DNA of 64,000 bases from JAJYKN01 sp035516155 (GCA_035516155.1 DATJAP010000008.1:1-64000), one strand, 5' to 3'; shown: positions 34,365 through 43,619, counted from the first letter of the stretch. A program made the numbers and translations. The notes: generated by a model from the sequence alone, not told the origin.

Positions 34365-34404
34365 CGGGCAAGCCCGAACGGGGTCGAAAAGCAAGATCCC
34401 CGTT
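34365..34404 (+). repeat. Hairpin-forming REP-like element after the binding-protein gene
   Basis: CGGGC-AA-GCCCG and then AACGGGG / CCCCGTT (34377-34383, 34398-34404) sit between the binding-protein and ATPase genes. ATTCCGGGCAAGCCCG resembles the arms of the REP-like element at 37481-37548. Such hairpins often set high binding-protein to transporter ratios. Confidence 0.5.
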
Positions 34405-34451
34405 TAGGCAGGAGCTGCGCAGGGAAATCTGTGTAGTACGAAGGGATGAGA

Positions 34452-35453
34452 ATGGCATACGTTGAACTGCGAGGGATCAAAAAGCACTTCGATACGGTAA
34501 AGGCGGTTGACGGCATTGATCTCCAAATTGCAGAAGGGGAAATAGTGGTTCTTCTCGGGCCATCAGGGAGCGGCAAGACGACCCTGATGCGGCTCTGCGC
34601 CGGACTTGAAAGACCCACTGCTGGCGAGATCGTCATCAATGGCGAAGTGGTGAATGACGTCCCTCCGAGGGAGCGAGGGATTGCCATGGTGTTCCAGAGC
34701 TATGCTCTCTACCCCCACAAAACAGTTTTTAAGAATATTGCCTTTCCCCTCATTGTCGAAGGACTCCCCAGACAGGAAATAAGGAAGAAGGTGGAATGGG
34801 CGTCCGGTCTTCTCGGAATCGGACATCTCCTCGACAGGATGCCCTCACAAGTGTCTGGCGGGGAAAAGCAGCGTGTCGCCATAGCGCGGGCGCTGGTCAG
34901 GAGGCCGAGAGTGCTGCTGATGGATGAGCCCCTATCCAATCTGGATGCAAAAGTGCGGCACACCGCCCGGGTGGAATTGAAGAAATTCCAGCAGGAGATC
35001 GGCGTAACAACGATCTATGTTACGCACGATCAGGCCGAGGCAATGGGCCTCGGTGATCGGATTGCGGTGATGAGCGATGGCAGGGTGCGACAGATCGGCA
35101 CCCCCGAGGATATCTATCGCGATCCCGCCGATACCTTTGTAGCGGGTTTCGTGGGCATACCACCTATGAACTTTGTCGAGCGCAATGGAATGATTGTCGG
35201 GTTCAGGCCGGAACTGTTTCTTCCCGCTGATTCGGCGCAAGGCGCTGAGCCGATGATTTTGCGGTTCAAGGTGGTACGAGTGGAAAATCTGGGATCGTTC
35301 AAACTGGTTTACGGGACTATCGGCGATGCCAGAGTGGTAGCCAATCTGCCGGTCCGCATTCCCCTTGATGAGGGGAAAGAATACGACTTCGCGGTTCGCA
35401 GAGAAGATTTACGGTACTACAATAAACAAACGGGAATGAGAATCAAGGGATGA
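34452..35453 (+). CDS. Carbohydrate ABC transporter ATP-binding protein (MalK/UgpC type)
   Basis: A 333-residue ATPase: Walker A GPSGSGKTTL near residue 38, Q-loop VFQSYALYPHKTV, signature VSGGEKQRVAIARALVRRP, Walker B VLLMDEPLSNLDAK and switch His in YVTHDQAEAMG. A C-terminal regulatory TOBE-like region (from ~residue 235) is typical of MalK/UgpC proteins serving CUT1 sugar importers. AAGGG six bases before the ATG at 34452 favours this start over 34446. It powers the transporter encoded by the flanking genes. Confidence 0.95.
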   Translation: MAYVELRGIKKHFDTVKAVDGIDLQIAEGEIVVLLGPSGSGKTTLMRLCAGLERPTAGEIVINGEVVNDVPPRERGIAMVFQSYALYPHKTVFKNIAFPLIVEGLPRQEIRKKVEWASGLLGIGHLLDRMPSQVSGGEKQRVAIARALVRRPRVLLMDEPLSNLDAKVRHTARVELKKFQQEIGVTTIYVTHDQAEAMGLGDRIAVMSDGRVRQIGTPEDIYRDPADTFVAGFVGIPPMNFVERNGMIVGFRPELFLPADSAQGAEPMILRFKVVRVENLGSFKLVYGTIGDARVVANLPVRIPLDEGKEYDFAVRREDLRYYNKQTGMRIKG

Positions 35454-35529
35454 GGTTTTTGCGTTGAACAGAGCTGTAACTCGCAAAGAAAAACGAAGAA
35501 CTGAAAATTGATTCCCATCAGGTGTTGCC

Positions 35530-36450
35530 ATGAAAGCCAGACGCATTCTTGACCGCGAGGACATCCTCGCCCCGTTGCTGCTGCTCCCCACAGGGCTCTA
35601 TATCGTCCTGTTTGTAGGATTCCCTTTTGTCATGTCCTTTGTCTACAGCATCAGCAATGTGACTGTGGGAAATCCTCATATTAAAATCATTGGCTTGAAA
35701 AACTTTATCAGCCTTCTTCAAGACGTGGCTTTCCGGACTTCCCTGGTCAATACATTCATTTTCACCGTCGTATCGGTGTCGCTGGTTATCGTTTTGGCCC
35801 ATATTCTGGCAGAACTGCTGCTTCGAGATTTTCGGGGAAAGTGGTTTGTGCGGTTTATTGTCCTCATGCCTTGGACAGCGCCAATAGCCTTGGGGGCCAT
35901 CGGCTTCCTGTGGTTCCTGGATTCCGTATTCAGCCCCATCGACTGGTTTCTTCGTATGCTGGGGTTGCTCGGCAAGCCGGGGGCTCTTTTCGGACCGGCA
36001 AGCAACCTCTACTGGCTGGGAAGGCCCGGCCTGGCAATGGCTTCGGTAATTCTGGTCCATGTGTGGCGGCTGCTTCCTCTCGCGACAGTAATTCTCATAG
36101 CAGGAATGAACTCCATCCCGAAAGAGATCATCGAGGCGGCGCAAATGGACGGCGCGGGGTATTTCCGCCGTCTCTTTCACATCAACCTTCCCCTGCTGTT
36201 CCCGGTCATTGGAGTGACGGTACTATTCGCAACATTTTTCACTTTCACCGACATGACCGTGGTATGGATCCTGACCAGGGGAGGGCCGCCGCCCAATGCA
36301 ACACAAGTGCTTGCGAGCTTGTCTTTCCTGACGGGCATAGAGGGAGGCGACCTGGCGCAGGGCGCGGCGATTGCCATTTTCTTCTTCCCCGTGCTGGCCG
36401 GCCTTGCGATCATAGTGCTGAAGCTTGCAAAAAAAGCAGTGGTGACATGA
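35530..36450 (+). CDS. Sugar ABC transporter permease 1 (MalF/UgpA type)
   Basis: A 306-residue inner-membrane protein with six membrane helices and the cytoplasmic EAA loop IPKEIIEAAQMDGAGYFRRLFHINLPLL that docks the ATPase. The N-terminus LPTGLYIVLFVGFPFVMSFVYS is typical. It lies 76 bases after the ATPase gene and 28 before the second permease, so the transporter is a four-gene unit. Confidence 0.93.
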   Translation: MKARRILDREDILAPLLLLPTGLYIVLFVGFPFVMSFVYSISNVTVGNPHIKIIGLKNFISLLQDVAFRTSLVNTFIFTVVSVSLVIVLAHILAELLLRDFRGKWFVRFIVLMPWTAPIALGAIGFLWFLDSVFSPIDWFLRMLGLLGKPGALFGPASNLYWLGRPGLAMASVILVHVWRLLPLATVILIAGMNSIPKEIIEAAQMDGAGYFRRLFHINLPLLFPVIGVTVLFATFFTFTDMTVVWILTRGGPPPNATQVLASLSFLTGIEGGDLAQGAAIAIFFFPVLAGLAIIVLKLAKKAVVT

Positions 36451-36478
36451 CAATATTCGCAGGTGAGGGCATTGTAAC

Positions 36479-37315
36479 ATGAAAAAATTATTCACTCGCA
36501 CGGGGTTGTATGCAGGATTGGGGCTTTTCATTGTCTTTGCGGCTGCGCCCTTCTATATCATGCTTATTACCATGTTTAAGCGGACCCATGATCTTTTTAA
36601 TCCCAATAACAACCCGTTCTTTTTCAGCGAACCGCCGACCCTGGATCATCTGAGGCTTCTTTTCGGCCAGACCCTGTTCACGACCTTTCTTCTGAATACC
36701 CTGCTGGTCGGTATCGCGGTTGTCCTGATAACGGTTCTGTTGGCTGTTCCGGCGGCATTCAGCCTTGCAAGGATGGCGGGCCGATGGGGGGACAACATGG
36801 GAATCGGCATATTCCTTACCTATCTGGTGCCGCCCACCCTGTTGTTCATCCCCCTGTCACGGGTTGTTGCCATCCTGAATATTCAGAATTCACTCTGGTC
36901 GCTCATTCTGGTCTATCCCACCTTTACCGTGCCATTCTGTACATGGCTTCTCATGAGTTTCTTCAAATCCATCCCCAAGGACATCGAGGAGCAGGCCATG
37001 ATTGATGGATGCAGCAGAATGGGCGCTTTTTTCAGGGTGCTCCTGCCCCTTGCCATTCCCGGAATTATCAGCGTGATCGTTTTCGCCTTTACGCTGGTGG
37101 CGAATGAATATATCTATGCTCTTGCGTTTATACAGGATTCCGCTAAAAAAACAATCGGTATTGGGCTCACGACGGAGCTGGTGAGGGGGGATGTGTTTTA
37201 CTGGGGCGCGTTAATGGGCGGCGCGCTGCTGGCAAGCATTCCGGTGGCCCTTCTTTACACGTTCTTCCTCGACAGGATCATTTCCGGCCTGGCTATGGGT
37301 GGCGTTAAAAAATAG
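36479..37315 (+). CDS. Sugar ABC transporter permease 2 (MalG/UgpE type)
   Basis: A 278-residue membrane protein of the MalG family: first helix LYAGLGLFIVFAAAPFYIMLITMFK and EAA loop IPKDIEEQAMIDGCSRMGAFFRVLLPLAIPGI. It completes the heterodimeric channel with the permease upstream. The gene is followed by a 280-base gap containing a REP-like repeat, then the transketolase gene on the same strand. Confidence 0.93.
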   Translation: MKKLFTRTGLYAGLGLFIVFAAAPFYIMLITMFKRTHDLFNPNNNPFFFSEPPTLDHLRLLFGQTLFTTFLLNTLLVGIAVVLITVLLAVPAAFSLARMAGRWGDNMGIGIFLTYLVPPTLLFIPLSRVVAILNIQNSLWSLILVYPTFTVPFCTWLLMSFFKSIPKDIEEQAMIDGCSRMGAFFRVLLPLAIPGIISVIVFAFTLVANEYIYALAFIQDSAKKTIGIGLTTELVRGDVFYWGALMGGALLASIPVALLYTFFLDRIISGLAMGGVKK

Positions 37316-37342
37316 CAAGAGCCATTCAGCCAGAGACTCCAC

Positions 37343-37376
37343 AAGAGTCAAATTCGTCAAATTCGTCTTGACTCTT
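37343..37376 (+). terminator. Hairpin after the permease genes
   Basis: AAGAGTCAA / TTGACTCTT form a 9-bp stem; the interior repeats ATTCGTC twice. No T-run follows, so termination is uncertain. Confidence 0.4.
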
Positions 37377-37480
37377 ATCAATCCTTGCGTGATAATCAAC
37401 GCCACGAAACGGGGAAATCTTTACGGGCTCAGAACCGGGAATTTTATCGTATTTATACGGGCCCTTCCTTTTTTGCTGGC

Positions 37481-37548
37481 ATTCCGGCTTGCCCGGAATC
37501 GTTTCTTTTACTACAGAAATTCGACTCCGATTCCCGACAAGCGGGAAT
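37481..37548. repeat. REP-like twin-hairpin element
   Basis: Two adjacent inverted repeats: ATTCCGG-CTTGCC-CGGAAT (37481-37499) and ATTCCCG-ACAAG-CGGGAAT (37530-37548). Together they have the form of widespread bacterial REP-type extragenic palindromes. It lies between the transporter and transketolase genes; a related single arm is at 34361. Confidence 0.75.
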
Positions 37549-37597
37549 GACGGCTGAAGCCGGGGACCGGAGTACATAAACAACTGGAGATGTCAGC

Positions 37598-39589
37598 GTG
37601 GTTATGAAATCAAAGCATGGCAAAGATGATACCTCGATGTGGCAGGACGAAGTGAAGCGTGTCGCAGCCGGCATCAGGCGGCGTGTGCTCGAACATACGA
37701 TCAGAAACAATGGGGGGTATCTTTCCCAAGCTTGTTCCTCCGCCGAGATCCTGGCTACGCTCTATGTCAAGATCATGAACCTTGGCAAAATCAATACGCC
37801 GCTCGTTCCGCTACCTTTCCCGGGCGTTCCCGCCCCCGACAATCCGGATTACTTTACCGGCGCATCGTTCAACGGCCCGGGTGAACATTTCGATCGTTTT
37901 TTTCTTTCCCCGGCCCAGTATGCACTTGTTCTTTACGCAACACTGGTAGAAACTGGCCGCATGGCGGAGGAGGGGCTTTCGCAGTTCAATAAGGACGGAA
38001 GCTCGGTCGAGATGATCGGCGCCGAACACTCCCCGGGCATGGAAACCATGACCGGCTCCCTGGGCCAGGGAATCAGCCAGGCGGCAGGCATTGCAATGGC
38101 CAGAAAGAGAAAGAGCGAGCGGGGCAGGGTGTTTGTCTTTATGTCGGATGGTGAATTTCAGATCGGCCAGACCTGGGAGGCGCTCCAAACCATGTCGTAT
38201 CACATGCTGGACAACGTAACCATCTATGTGGATGTCAACGGGTTCCAGTGCGACGGCAAAATGTGTAATGTCATGGACATCGAGCCGCTCGACAAGAGAA
38301 TCGAATCCTTCGGCGCGAGAGTATTCCGGGTAAACGGTCATGACATAAAGCGTCTTGCTGAAACCGGAGCGCTCACTCCCGACGGCCGTCCGGTTGTGGT
38401 GCTTGCGGATACTGATGCCGCACGAGGAATCGATGTGCTGAAGACCCGGGCGCCGAAGATGCACTATGTCCGTTTCACGAGTGAAAACGAAAAGAAGAGC
38501 TATATCGACGCCTATACGGAACTGACCGGAATGGTGCTTTCATCGGCGGGGAAAAAAGAAAAATCTCCGGAGTTGCCGGCAACGGGCCCGGCAATCGTGA
38601 CCCGGGTTCATGCGAAAAATCTCGTCAAATGGGCTGCTGATAAGCCGGACGTGCTTGTACTTTCCGCCGACCTCACGAGTTCAACCGAAATCGACCTGTT
38701 TCGCGAGACCTATCCAGACCGCTTCGTGTCCATGGGGATCGCCGAGCAGAATATGTTGAGCTTCGCCGCCGGTCTTGCGCGTGAGGGGTTCATTCCTTTT
38801 GTGCATACCTTTGCCGTCTTTATCTATCGCCGCGCCTATGACCAGATCGCTATGTCTGTCGCCTATCCCAATCTGCCGGTCCGAATGATCGGATTTCTTC
38901 CCGGGATCACCACGCCCGGGGGCGCTACCCACCAGGCAATCGAGGACGTCGCAGTGATGCGCTCACTCCCGAACATGACGGTGCTCGAATGCGGCGATGC
39001 AACCGACGTGGAGTCCGTTCTGGAGGTCATCAAGAACATTCAGGGCCCGGTGTATGTCCGCATGCTCCGGGGTGAAATCCCGCGGCTCTTCGACAGCCCG
39101 ATGAAGCTCGGAGAAGCACGCCTTCTTTCCAAGGGAGACGACATTGTCATCCTGACATCGGGAATCATAACCGAAGAAGCGATGAGGGCGACACAGACCC
39201 TTAAGAAGCGGGGCCTCTCGATCCAGCATATGCATATCTCGACCTTGAAACCCTTTCGCGACCCAGTAGTGATCGAAGCGATCGGCCGGTCCCGTTCCGG
39301 CGTCATCACCATGGAAAATCATACCGTCATCGGCGGCCTGGGAACCATCATCGCGGAAACAATGGCTGAAGCGGGAATCGCGAAGAAGCTTGTCCGCATC
39401 GGTCTGCGGGATACGTTCAGCCACGGTGCAAGCAAACAGTATCTTTTAAAGGAACACCGCATGGACGCGTTATCGCTTGTCGGTGCAGTGGAAGCTATGG
39501 TGGGGCGGAAATTCGGCATAACCGAAGAGGAGCTTGCGTCAGCCCGGATAACGGCGGTCCACAGCGCTGCAAAAGCAGAGGCGTTATAG
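37598..39589 (+). CDS. Transketolase (single-chain), sugar-locus specific
   Basis: A 663-residue ThDP enzyme. The N-terminal half holds GSLGQGISQAAGIAMARK and the ThDP/Mg motif SDGEFQIGQTWEA...DNVTIYVDVNG (Asp184). The C-terminal half carries the catalytic Glu383 in MGIAEQN and the GGATHQAIEDVAVMRSLPNM region. It is somewhat divergent from housekeeping transketolase in spacing and lies between a sugar ABC transporter and a RuBisCO-like protein, which suggests a dedicated two-carbon transfer on a specific sugar phosphate. GTG at 37598 (GGAG nine bases upstream) is preferred; ATG 37604 is possible. Confidence 0.9.
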   Translation: MVMKSKHGKDDTSMWQDEVKRVAAGIRRRVLEHTIRNNGGYLSQACSSAEILATLYVKIMNLGKINTPLVPLPFPGVPAPDNPDYFTGASFNGPGEHFDRFFLSPAQYALVLYATLVETGRMAEEGLSQFNKDGSSVEMIGAEHSPGMETMTGSLGQGISQAAGIAMARKRKSERGRVFVFMSDGEFQIGQTWEALQTMSYHMLDNVTIYVDVNGFQCDGKMCNVMDIEPLDKRIESFGARVFRVNGHDIKRLAETGALTPDGRPVVVLADTDAARGIDVLKTRAPKMHYVRFTSENEKKSYIDAYTELTGMVLSSAGKKEKSPELPATGPAIVTRVHAKNLVKWAADKPDVLVLSADLTSSTEIDLFRETYPDRFVSMGIAEQNMLSFAAGLAREGFIPFVHTFAVFIYRRAYDQIAMSVAYPNLPVRMIGFLPGITTPGGATHQAIEDVAVMRSLPNMTVLECGDATDVESVLEVIKNIQGPVYVRMLRGEIPRLFDSPMKLGEARLLSKGDDIVILTSGIITEEAMRATQTLKKRGLSIQHMHISTLKPFRDPVVIEAIGRSRSGVITMENHTVIGGLGTIIAETMAEAGIAKKLVRIGLRDTFSHGASKQYLLKEHRMDALSLVGAVEAMVGRKFGITEEELASARITAVHSAAKAEAL

Positions 39590-39663
39590 TTTCAAAGGTT
39601 TCAAGAACCCGGAATAAACGATGATGAATGATTTCATGAAGAATCGCCGATTTGAAAACTTCC

Positions 39664-40821
39664 ATGCCGATTATTAAAGAGACCTGTACTCCCGCATCCC
39701 ATTTTTCCGGCGAGCGATTTTCCGTAACATACCGTATTTTCGGAAGCGAGGCCGAGGCCCTCTCCAAAGCCGAGGACATCTGCATCGAACAGACCGTGGA
39801 ATTTCCTGCAGACGAGGTGCCGGAAGGCGTCATTCGCGACCACGTGTTCGGCCGGATTGAACAGTTTAAACGGTCTGACCGGGAAAGCTTTTCCGCAGTC
39901 ATCAGCTATGCCGTGGAGATCGTTGCCGGAGAATTGACCCAGTTCCTGAACGTCGTATTCGGCAACAGCAGTATCAAGCCCGACATCAGGGTGGAGCGCC
40001 TCAATCTCCCCGATTCACTGCTTCGCGGGTTCAAGGGGCCGCGCTTTGGACGGGAGGGGATCCGTCAGCTGCTGAAGGTCCCCAAAAGGCCTCTTCTCTC
40101 AACCGCGCTCAAACCCATGGGCCTTTCCTCAGAAGAGCTTGCGGACCTTGCCTATCGGTTCGTCCTGGGCGGGATGGATATCATCAAGGATGATCACGGC
40201 CTGAGCAATCAAAGCTGTTCGCCTTTCGAGGAGAGAGTCGAACTCTGTGCCGCAGCGGTAAAACGGGCATGCAAAGAAACGGGACAGCATGCAATCTACG
40301 TCGCGAATATAACGGCATCTCACCGTGAGGTTTTGAGAAGGGCCAGGTTCGCCAAGGGAGCCGGAGCAGGCGGCTTGATGGCTGCCCCCGGACTGATCGG
40401 TATGGACTTGATGAGAGAATTGGCCGAAGACGACGGGATCGCGCTCCCGATCTTTACTCACCCGGCATTGCAGGGAAGCTATGTCACGAGCCGGAATGGT
40501 ATTTCCCACGGCGTCATTTTCGGCCAACTGGCGCGCCTGGCAGGTGCGGATGCAACGATTTTCCCCAATTTCGGCGGCCGCTTCTCGTTCAGCCGCGAGG
40601 AGTGCAGCGACATCGTGCGAGGGACGGTTATTCCCATGGGCTGCCTGAAATCCATTTTCCCGGCGCCCGGCGGCGGCATGAGTTTGGAACGCGTGCCCGA
40701 GATGCTCGAAACGTACGGTCAGGACCTGATATTCCTGATCGGCGGCGGTCTGTTTAAGCACGGGCCTGATCTCGTGGAAAACTGCCGGCATTTCAGGAAG
40801 ATGGTAGAAGAGATCAAATAG
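39664..40821 (+). CDS. RuBisCO-like protein (form IV type), non-carboxylating
   Basis: A 385-residue protein of the RuBisCO large-chain superfamily. The barrel strand with the carbamylated lysine reads GGMDIIKDDHG (Lys175, Asp176, Asp177, His178), where RuBisCO has KDDE. The strand-1 motif reads LKPMGLS, one residue shorter than RuBisCO's KPKLGLS, and lacks the second Lys; loop 6 (IFPNFGGRFSFS) has no GKxEG Lys. It therefore cannot be a carboxylase; RLPs catalyse enolisation, isomerisation or decarboxylation. It follows the transketolase by 74 bases. The TTG at 39652 is an alternative start. Confidence 0.9.
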   Translation: MPIIKETCTPASHFSGERFSVTYRIFGSEAEALSKAEDICIEQTVEFPADEVPEGVIRDHVFGRIEQFKRSDRESFSAVISYAVEIVAGELTQFLNVVFGNSSIKPDIRVERLNLPDSLLRGFKGPRFGREGIRQLLKVPKRPLLSTALKPMGLSSEELADLAYRFVLGGMDIIKDDHGLSNQSCSPFEERVELCAAAVKRACKETGQHAIYVANITASHREVLRRARFAKGAGAGGLMAAPGLIGMDLMRELAEDDGIALPIFTHPALQGSYVTSRNGISHGVIFGQLARLAGADATIFPNFGGRFSFSREECSDIVRGTVIPMGCLKSIFPAPGGGMSLERVPEMLETYGQDLIFLIGGGLFKHGPDLVENCRHFRKMVEEIK

Positions 40822-40939
40822 GGCAGAGCCCTGGATTCTTAATTCGAAGTTCATGGTACAGATGCCGTCCAGTGTTCGCCTGCATCAAGAGTACAAGAAT
40901 AAAAATTGACTTTTCCTTCCCGATGGCATAAAGTGAAGT

Positions 40940-41278
40940 ATGATGAAGGCGAGGTTTCAGCCAATCATATTCATCCTCGCATTTGCTCTTTTCATCCAGA
41001 ACACGTGTCCTTTCGGCGCGGCAGGAAAATCCACCGTGGCGGCATCGTGCGGGCACTGTTCTTTGTATCAGGGTTTTGTCATTGCATCCGGCGGGCAGAA
41101 GAATTATGTCCCCCCTGTTACTCCTGTTCATTTCCCACCTTATGTCTTCTCTGTTCCGCAGATGCTCCATTCTTTCCGGCTCGATCCTGTAAAATCCGCA
41201 CAGCCTGTTGTCGATACCTACAGGAATATTGCACCGGGAGAGCTGTTAAGACCTCCTGGCGCGTACGTTGTCGGATAA
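40940..41278 (+). CDS. Small exported protein of unknown function
   Basis: A 112-residue (or 111 from the second Met) protein with a signal peptide (QPIIFILAFALFIQNTC) and two cysteine clusters: CPFGAAGKSTVAASC and CGHC. The C-terminus is rich in Pro and ends LLRPPGAYVVG. No family recognised. AGTATGATGAAG has weak ribosome-site context. It follows the RLP by 118 bases on the same strand, but co-transcription is not evident. Confidence 0.55.
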   Translation: MMKARFQPIIFILAFALFIQNTCPFGAAGKSTVAASCGHCSLYQGFVIASGGQKNYVPPVTPVHFPPYVFSVPQMLHSFRLDPVKSAQPVVDTYRNIAPGELLRPPGAYVVG

Positions 41279-41485
41279 AAATCTAAATTACAATTTAATC
41301 TTTCGTAAAAAATCGGGAATAAATACTTTGCTGTCACTGCGCCTGTCCCGGCGCATCGGCAACAACCGGGCGGTGTATGGAATCCTGTCGCTCATGTTTC
41401 TGAAAGTTCCGATTTCGTACAAACCGGCATGACGACAAAAACAGAAACACGATTTTTTACAAGTGAGGCAATCAGGGAGGTTATT

Positions 41486-42670
41486 ATGGACACCAGGAAG
41501 ACGCTCCTTCAGAGCGCCCTTGTTCTGTATTTCGTTATTGCTCTTGAAGTGCTCATTATGATCAGCCCCTTTGCGGGGTTCTTTTACTCGGTTTTTAACC
41601 CTGTTCTTCTCAAACTCGCAAGCACCTCTTCAACGAGATGGCTCAGCGCTTTTTATCTGCCCCATATGGTCCTTCCGCAGGACGATCTTCTCAGGTTTGT
41701 TCGCGTCATGGGATCAGTCCTTTTTGTAGCGGGAATGGCCGTTTTTTTCGTGTGCGCAGGCCAGATTTACTTTGCCAAGTTTGCGAAAAAGGGGGCAGTG
41801 CTCGGCGGTCTGTACTCCGTCATCAGGCACCCTCAGTATCTTGGACTCGGAATTGCCGGTCTTGGTCTCTCAATTCTCTGGCCCCGGTTTCTGACCCTCG
41901 TGCTGTGGCTCGTGATGACGCTGATCTATTACGCTCTTGCCAGGGATGAGGAGCGGCGAATGCTGAAGGCATATGAAACAACCTATCGCGCCTATATGGG
42001 GAAAACCGGCATGTTTCTGCCGCGCGGGCTGGAAAAATCGCTGACCCCGCCGTCGAATTTCGGGAAGGTATTGTTTGCCATCGGCTTTACGGCAATAGTA
42101 ATCGGAACGGCATTCTTGCTCCGGGCATATACGATCAGCCATCTTACGACCTGGACGAAGGCCGAAAACGTTACAGGCATCGCCATCCTGCCCGAAGATG
42201 GAATGATGATGGACCACCGGATGGCCGATATTCTCGCGCTCAAAGAAGTCAAAGATCGCTTGTCGGATAACAAGCACTATCTTGTCTACTTTATTCCGCA
42301 GTTTTACGTTATGCAGGGAATGATCGCGGATACGGGCGGAGACTGGAAACTGTTTAACCAGCACCACTCCATGGCCATGATCACGGACTGGATATTCAAT
42401 CCCTTCGGGCATTTGCGTGAGGGGCACCACGCCATGCAGAGCGGGATGCATCATGAAACCGGCGGGGCGGAGAACGGCTTCGTACGGCGGCTCATCTTTC
42501 TTTCGATAGAAGATGTTCCTGTACAGAGCCCGGCGGACCTTTTCTCGATCAACGCCCTCCGGGTCCCGCAATTCATGGTTGACGTTGAAGTGCATAGCCT
42601 GAAATTGCTCGAAGTGAAGGAACTTCCGCACGGCAGCGGATGGGGAAGCGTGCCGACGCCGACCTTTTGA
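41486..42670 (+). CDS. Isoprenylcysteine-carboxyl-methyltransferase-like membrane protein with C-terminal extension
   Basis: A 394-residue protein. The first ~180 residues form a polytopic ICMT/PEMT-like domain with the signature GLYSVIRHPQYLGLGIAGLG and ARDEERRMLKAYETTYRAYMGKTGMFLP, which binds S-adenosylmethionine in the family. A further membrane helix (LFAIGFTAIVIGTAFLLRAY) and a soluble domain of about 180 residues of unknown type follow. The ATG at 41486 has AGGGAGG six bases upstream, favouring it over 41429. The substrate is unknown; a lipid or small thiol is conceivable. Confidence 0.75.
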   Translation: MDTRKTLLQSALVLYFVIALEVLIMISPFAGFFYSVFNPVLLKLASTSSTRWLSAFYLPHMVLPQDDLLRFVRVMGSVLFVAGMAVFFVCAGQIYFAKFAKKGAVLGGLYSVIRHPQYLGLGIAGLGLSILWPRFLTLVLWLVMTLIYYALARDEERRMLKAYETTYRAYMGKTGMFLPRGLEKSLTPPSNFGKVLFAIGFTAIVIGTAFLLRAYTISHLTTWTKAENVTGIAILPEDGMMMDHRMADILALKEVKDRLSDNKHYLVYFIPQFYVMQGMIADTGGDWKLFNQHHSMAMITDWIFNPFGHLREGHHAMQSGMHHETGGAENGFVRRLIFLSIEDVPVQSPADLFSINALRVPQFMVDVEVHSLKLLEVKELPHGSGWGSVPTPTF

Positions 42671-42798
42671 GAATGCTTTTTCTCTACGGAGGCGCGGAGG
42701 AGTGTGGAAGTAACTCCCGCGTCCTCCGAGAGAAATGACACCGCGAAATGCAGCATTGATGGATGTGATGAGTATGCACGATCCAGGAGAGGAAAATA

Positions 42799-43575
42799 AT
42801 GAAAACTCGATCAATGGTTCCAAGCCTGGCAGCAGCGGTGCTCGTGACATTTGTTGTTGTGACGGCTTCTGCAGCAGTCAAAGGCGCAAAAAAAGAGGGG
42901 CTGGTCGAGTACATCGGCGCTCAGAAAGATATCTTTGCGAGTGGCAAGGCGGCGAGCGTGGTCTCGCTGGAATCCCTGGAAGGACTGAAAGGACTTTACG
43001 CGATGGGGCCGATTGACGGTCTTGACGGGGAGATCACGATTTTTGATTCGAAGCCTTACATCACAAAAGTCCGGGACTCGGGCTACGTTCATGAAGACAC
43101 GTTCAAGCACGGCGCGTTCTTTCTTGTCTGGACCGAACAATCGAAGTGGAAGGATGTTCCCATCCCGGGCAGCGTGAAAGGGTACGTTGATCTGCAAAAT
43201 TTCGTCAAGGCGCAGGCACAGTTAGCGGGAATCGACACAAACAAACCCTTTCCGTTTCTTCTCTCCGGGACTCCCGTGGAAATACAATGGCATATCAATG
43301 TCGACCGGACCGGGGGAAAGCCGATTACGAAGGAGTTGTTCCAAAAATCAAAGGAGCATTTTGTCACGAACAACGAACCCGTAGAGATCGTCGGCTTTTA
43401 TTCCGAACATCATGCCGGGGTGTTCTTGACCCAGTTCGCGCCTGCAATCAAGGAAGGTTCAGGAATGCAGAATGCGATCCATATCCATCTCATTTCACGG
43501 GTCAGCAAGGCTGCCGGTCATATTGATGACCTGGTCATGGGCGAGGGAATGGTGCTTCGCTTGCCGCAATTGTAA
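42799..43575 (+). CDS. Exported acetolactate decarboxylase-like protein
   Basis: A 258-residue protein with a signal peptide (LAAAVLVTFVVVTASAAVKG). The mature part shows the acetolactate decarboxylase pattern: LYAMGPIDGLDGEITIFDSKPYI near the start and a C-terminal NAIHIHLISRVSKAAGHIDDL that resembles the GFHLHF...GGHVLDF metal-binding region. Classical enzymes are cytoplasmic and convert acetolactate to acetoin; an exported version would have a different role. Metal-ligand His residues need alignment to confirm. AGGAGAGGAAAATA precedes the ATG. Confidence 0.5.
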   Translation: MKTRSMVPSLAAAVLVTFVVVTASAAVKGAKKEGLVEYIGAQKDIFASGKAASVVSLESLEGLKGLYAMGPIDGLDGEITIFDSKPYITKVRDSGYVHEDTFKHGAFFLVWTEQSKWKDVPIPGSVKGYVDLQNFVKAQAQLAGIDTNKPFPFLLSGTPVEIQWHINVDRTGGKPITKELFQKSKEHFVTNNEPVEIVGFYSEHHAGVFLTQFAPAIKEGSGMQNAIHIHLISRVSKAAGHIDDLVMGEGMVLRLPQL

Positions 43576-43585
43576 CGCTCTTCGA

Positions 43586-43619
43586 GGAGAGCCCCGCGGT
43601 TTGGCCCGCGGGACTCTCC
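43586..43619. terminator. GC-rich hairpin after the acetolactate decarboxylase-like gene
   Basis: GGAGAG-C-CCCGCGG and CCGCGGG-A-CTCTCC pair with one mismatch, followed by GTTAAAAAA. Its minus-strand reading would have the T-run, so it could be bidirectional. The remainder of the 43576-43904 gap holds no gene. Confidence 0.55.

Noticed and set aside
32892..40821. Assigning the locus to D-apiose catabolism
   Set aside because: RLP, transketolase and an ABC importer all occur in apiose pathways, but no isomerase, kinase or dehydrogenase of that pathway is present and RLP subfamily cannot be determined by eye.
39664..40821. Carboxylating RuBisCO large subunit
   Set aside because: Key RuBisCO lysines of strand 1 and loop 6 are missing and the metal Glu is His.
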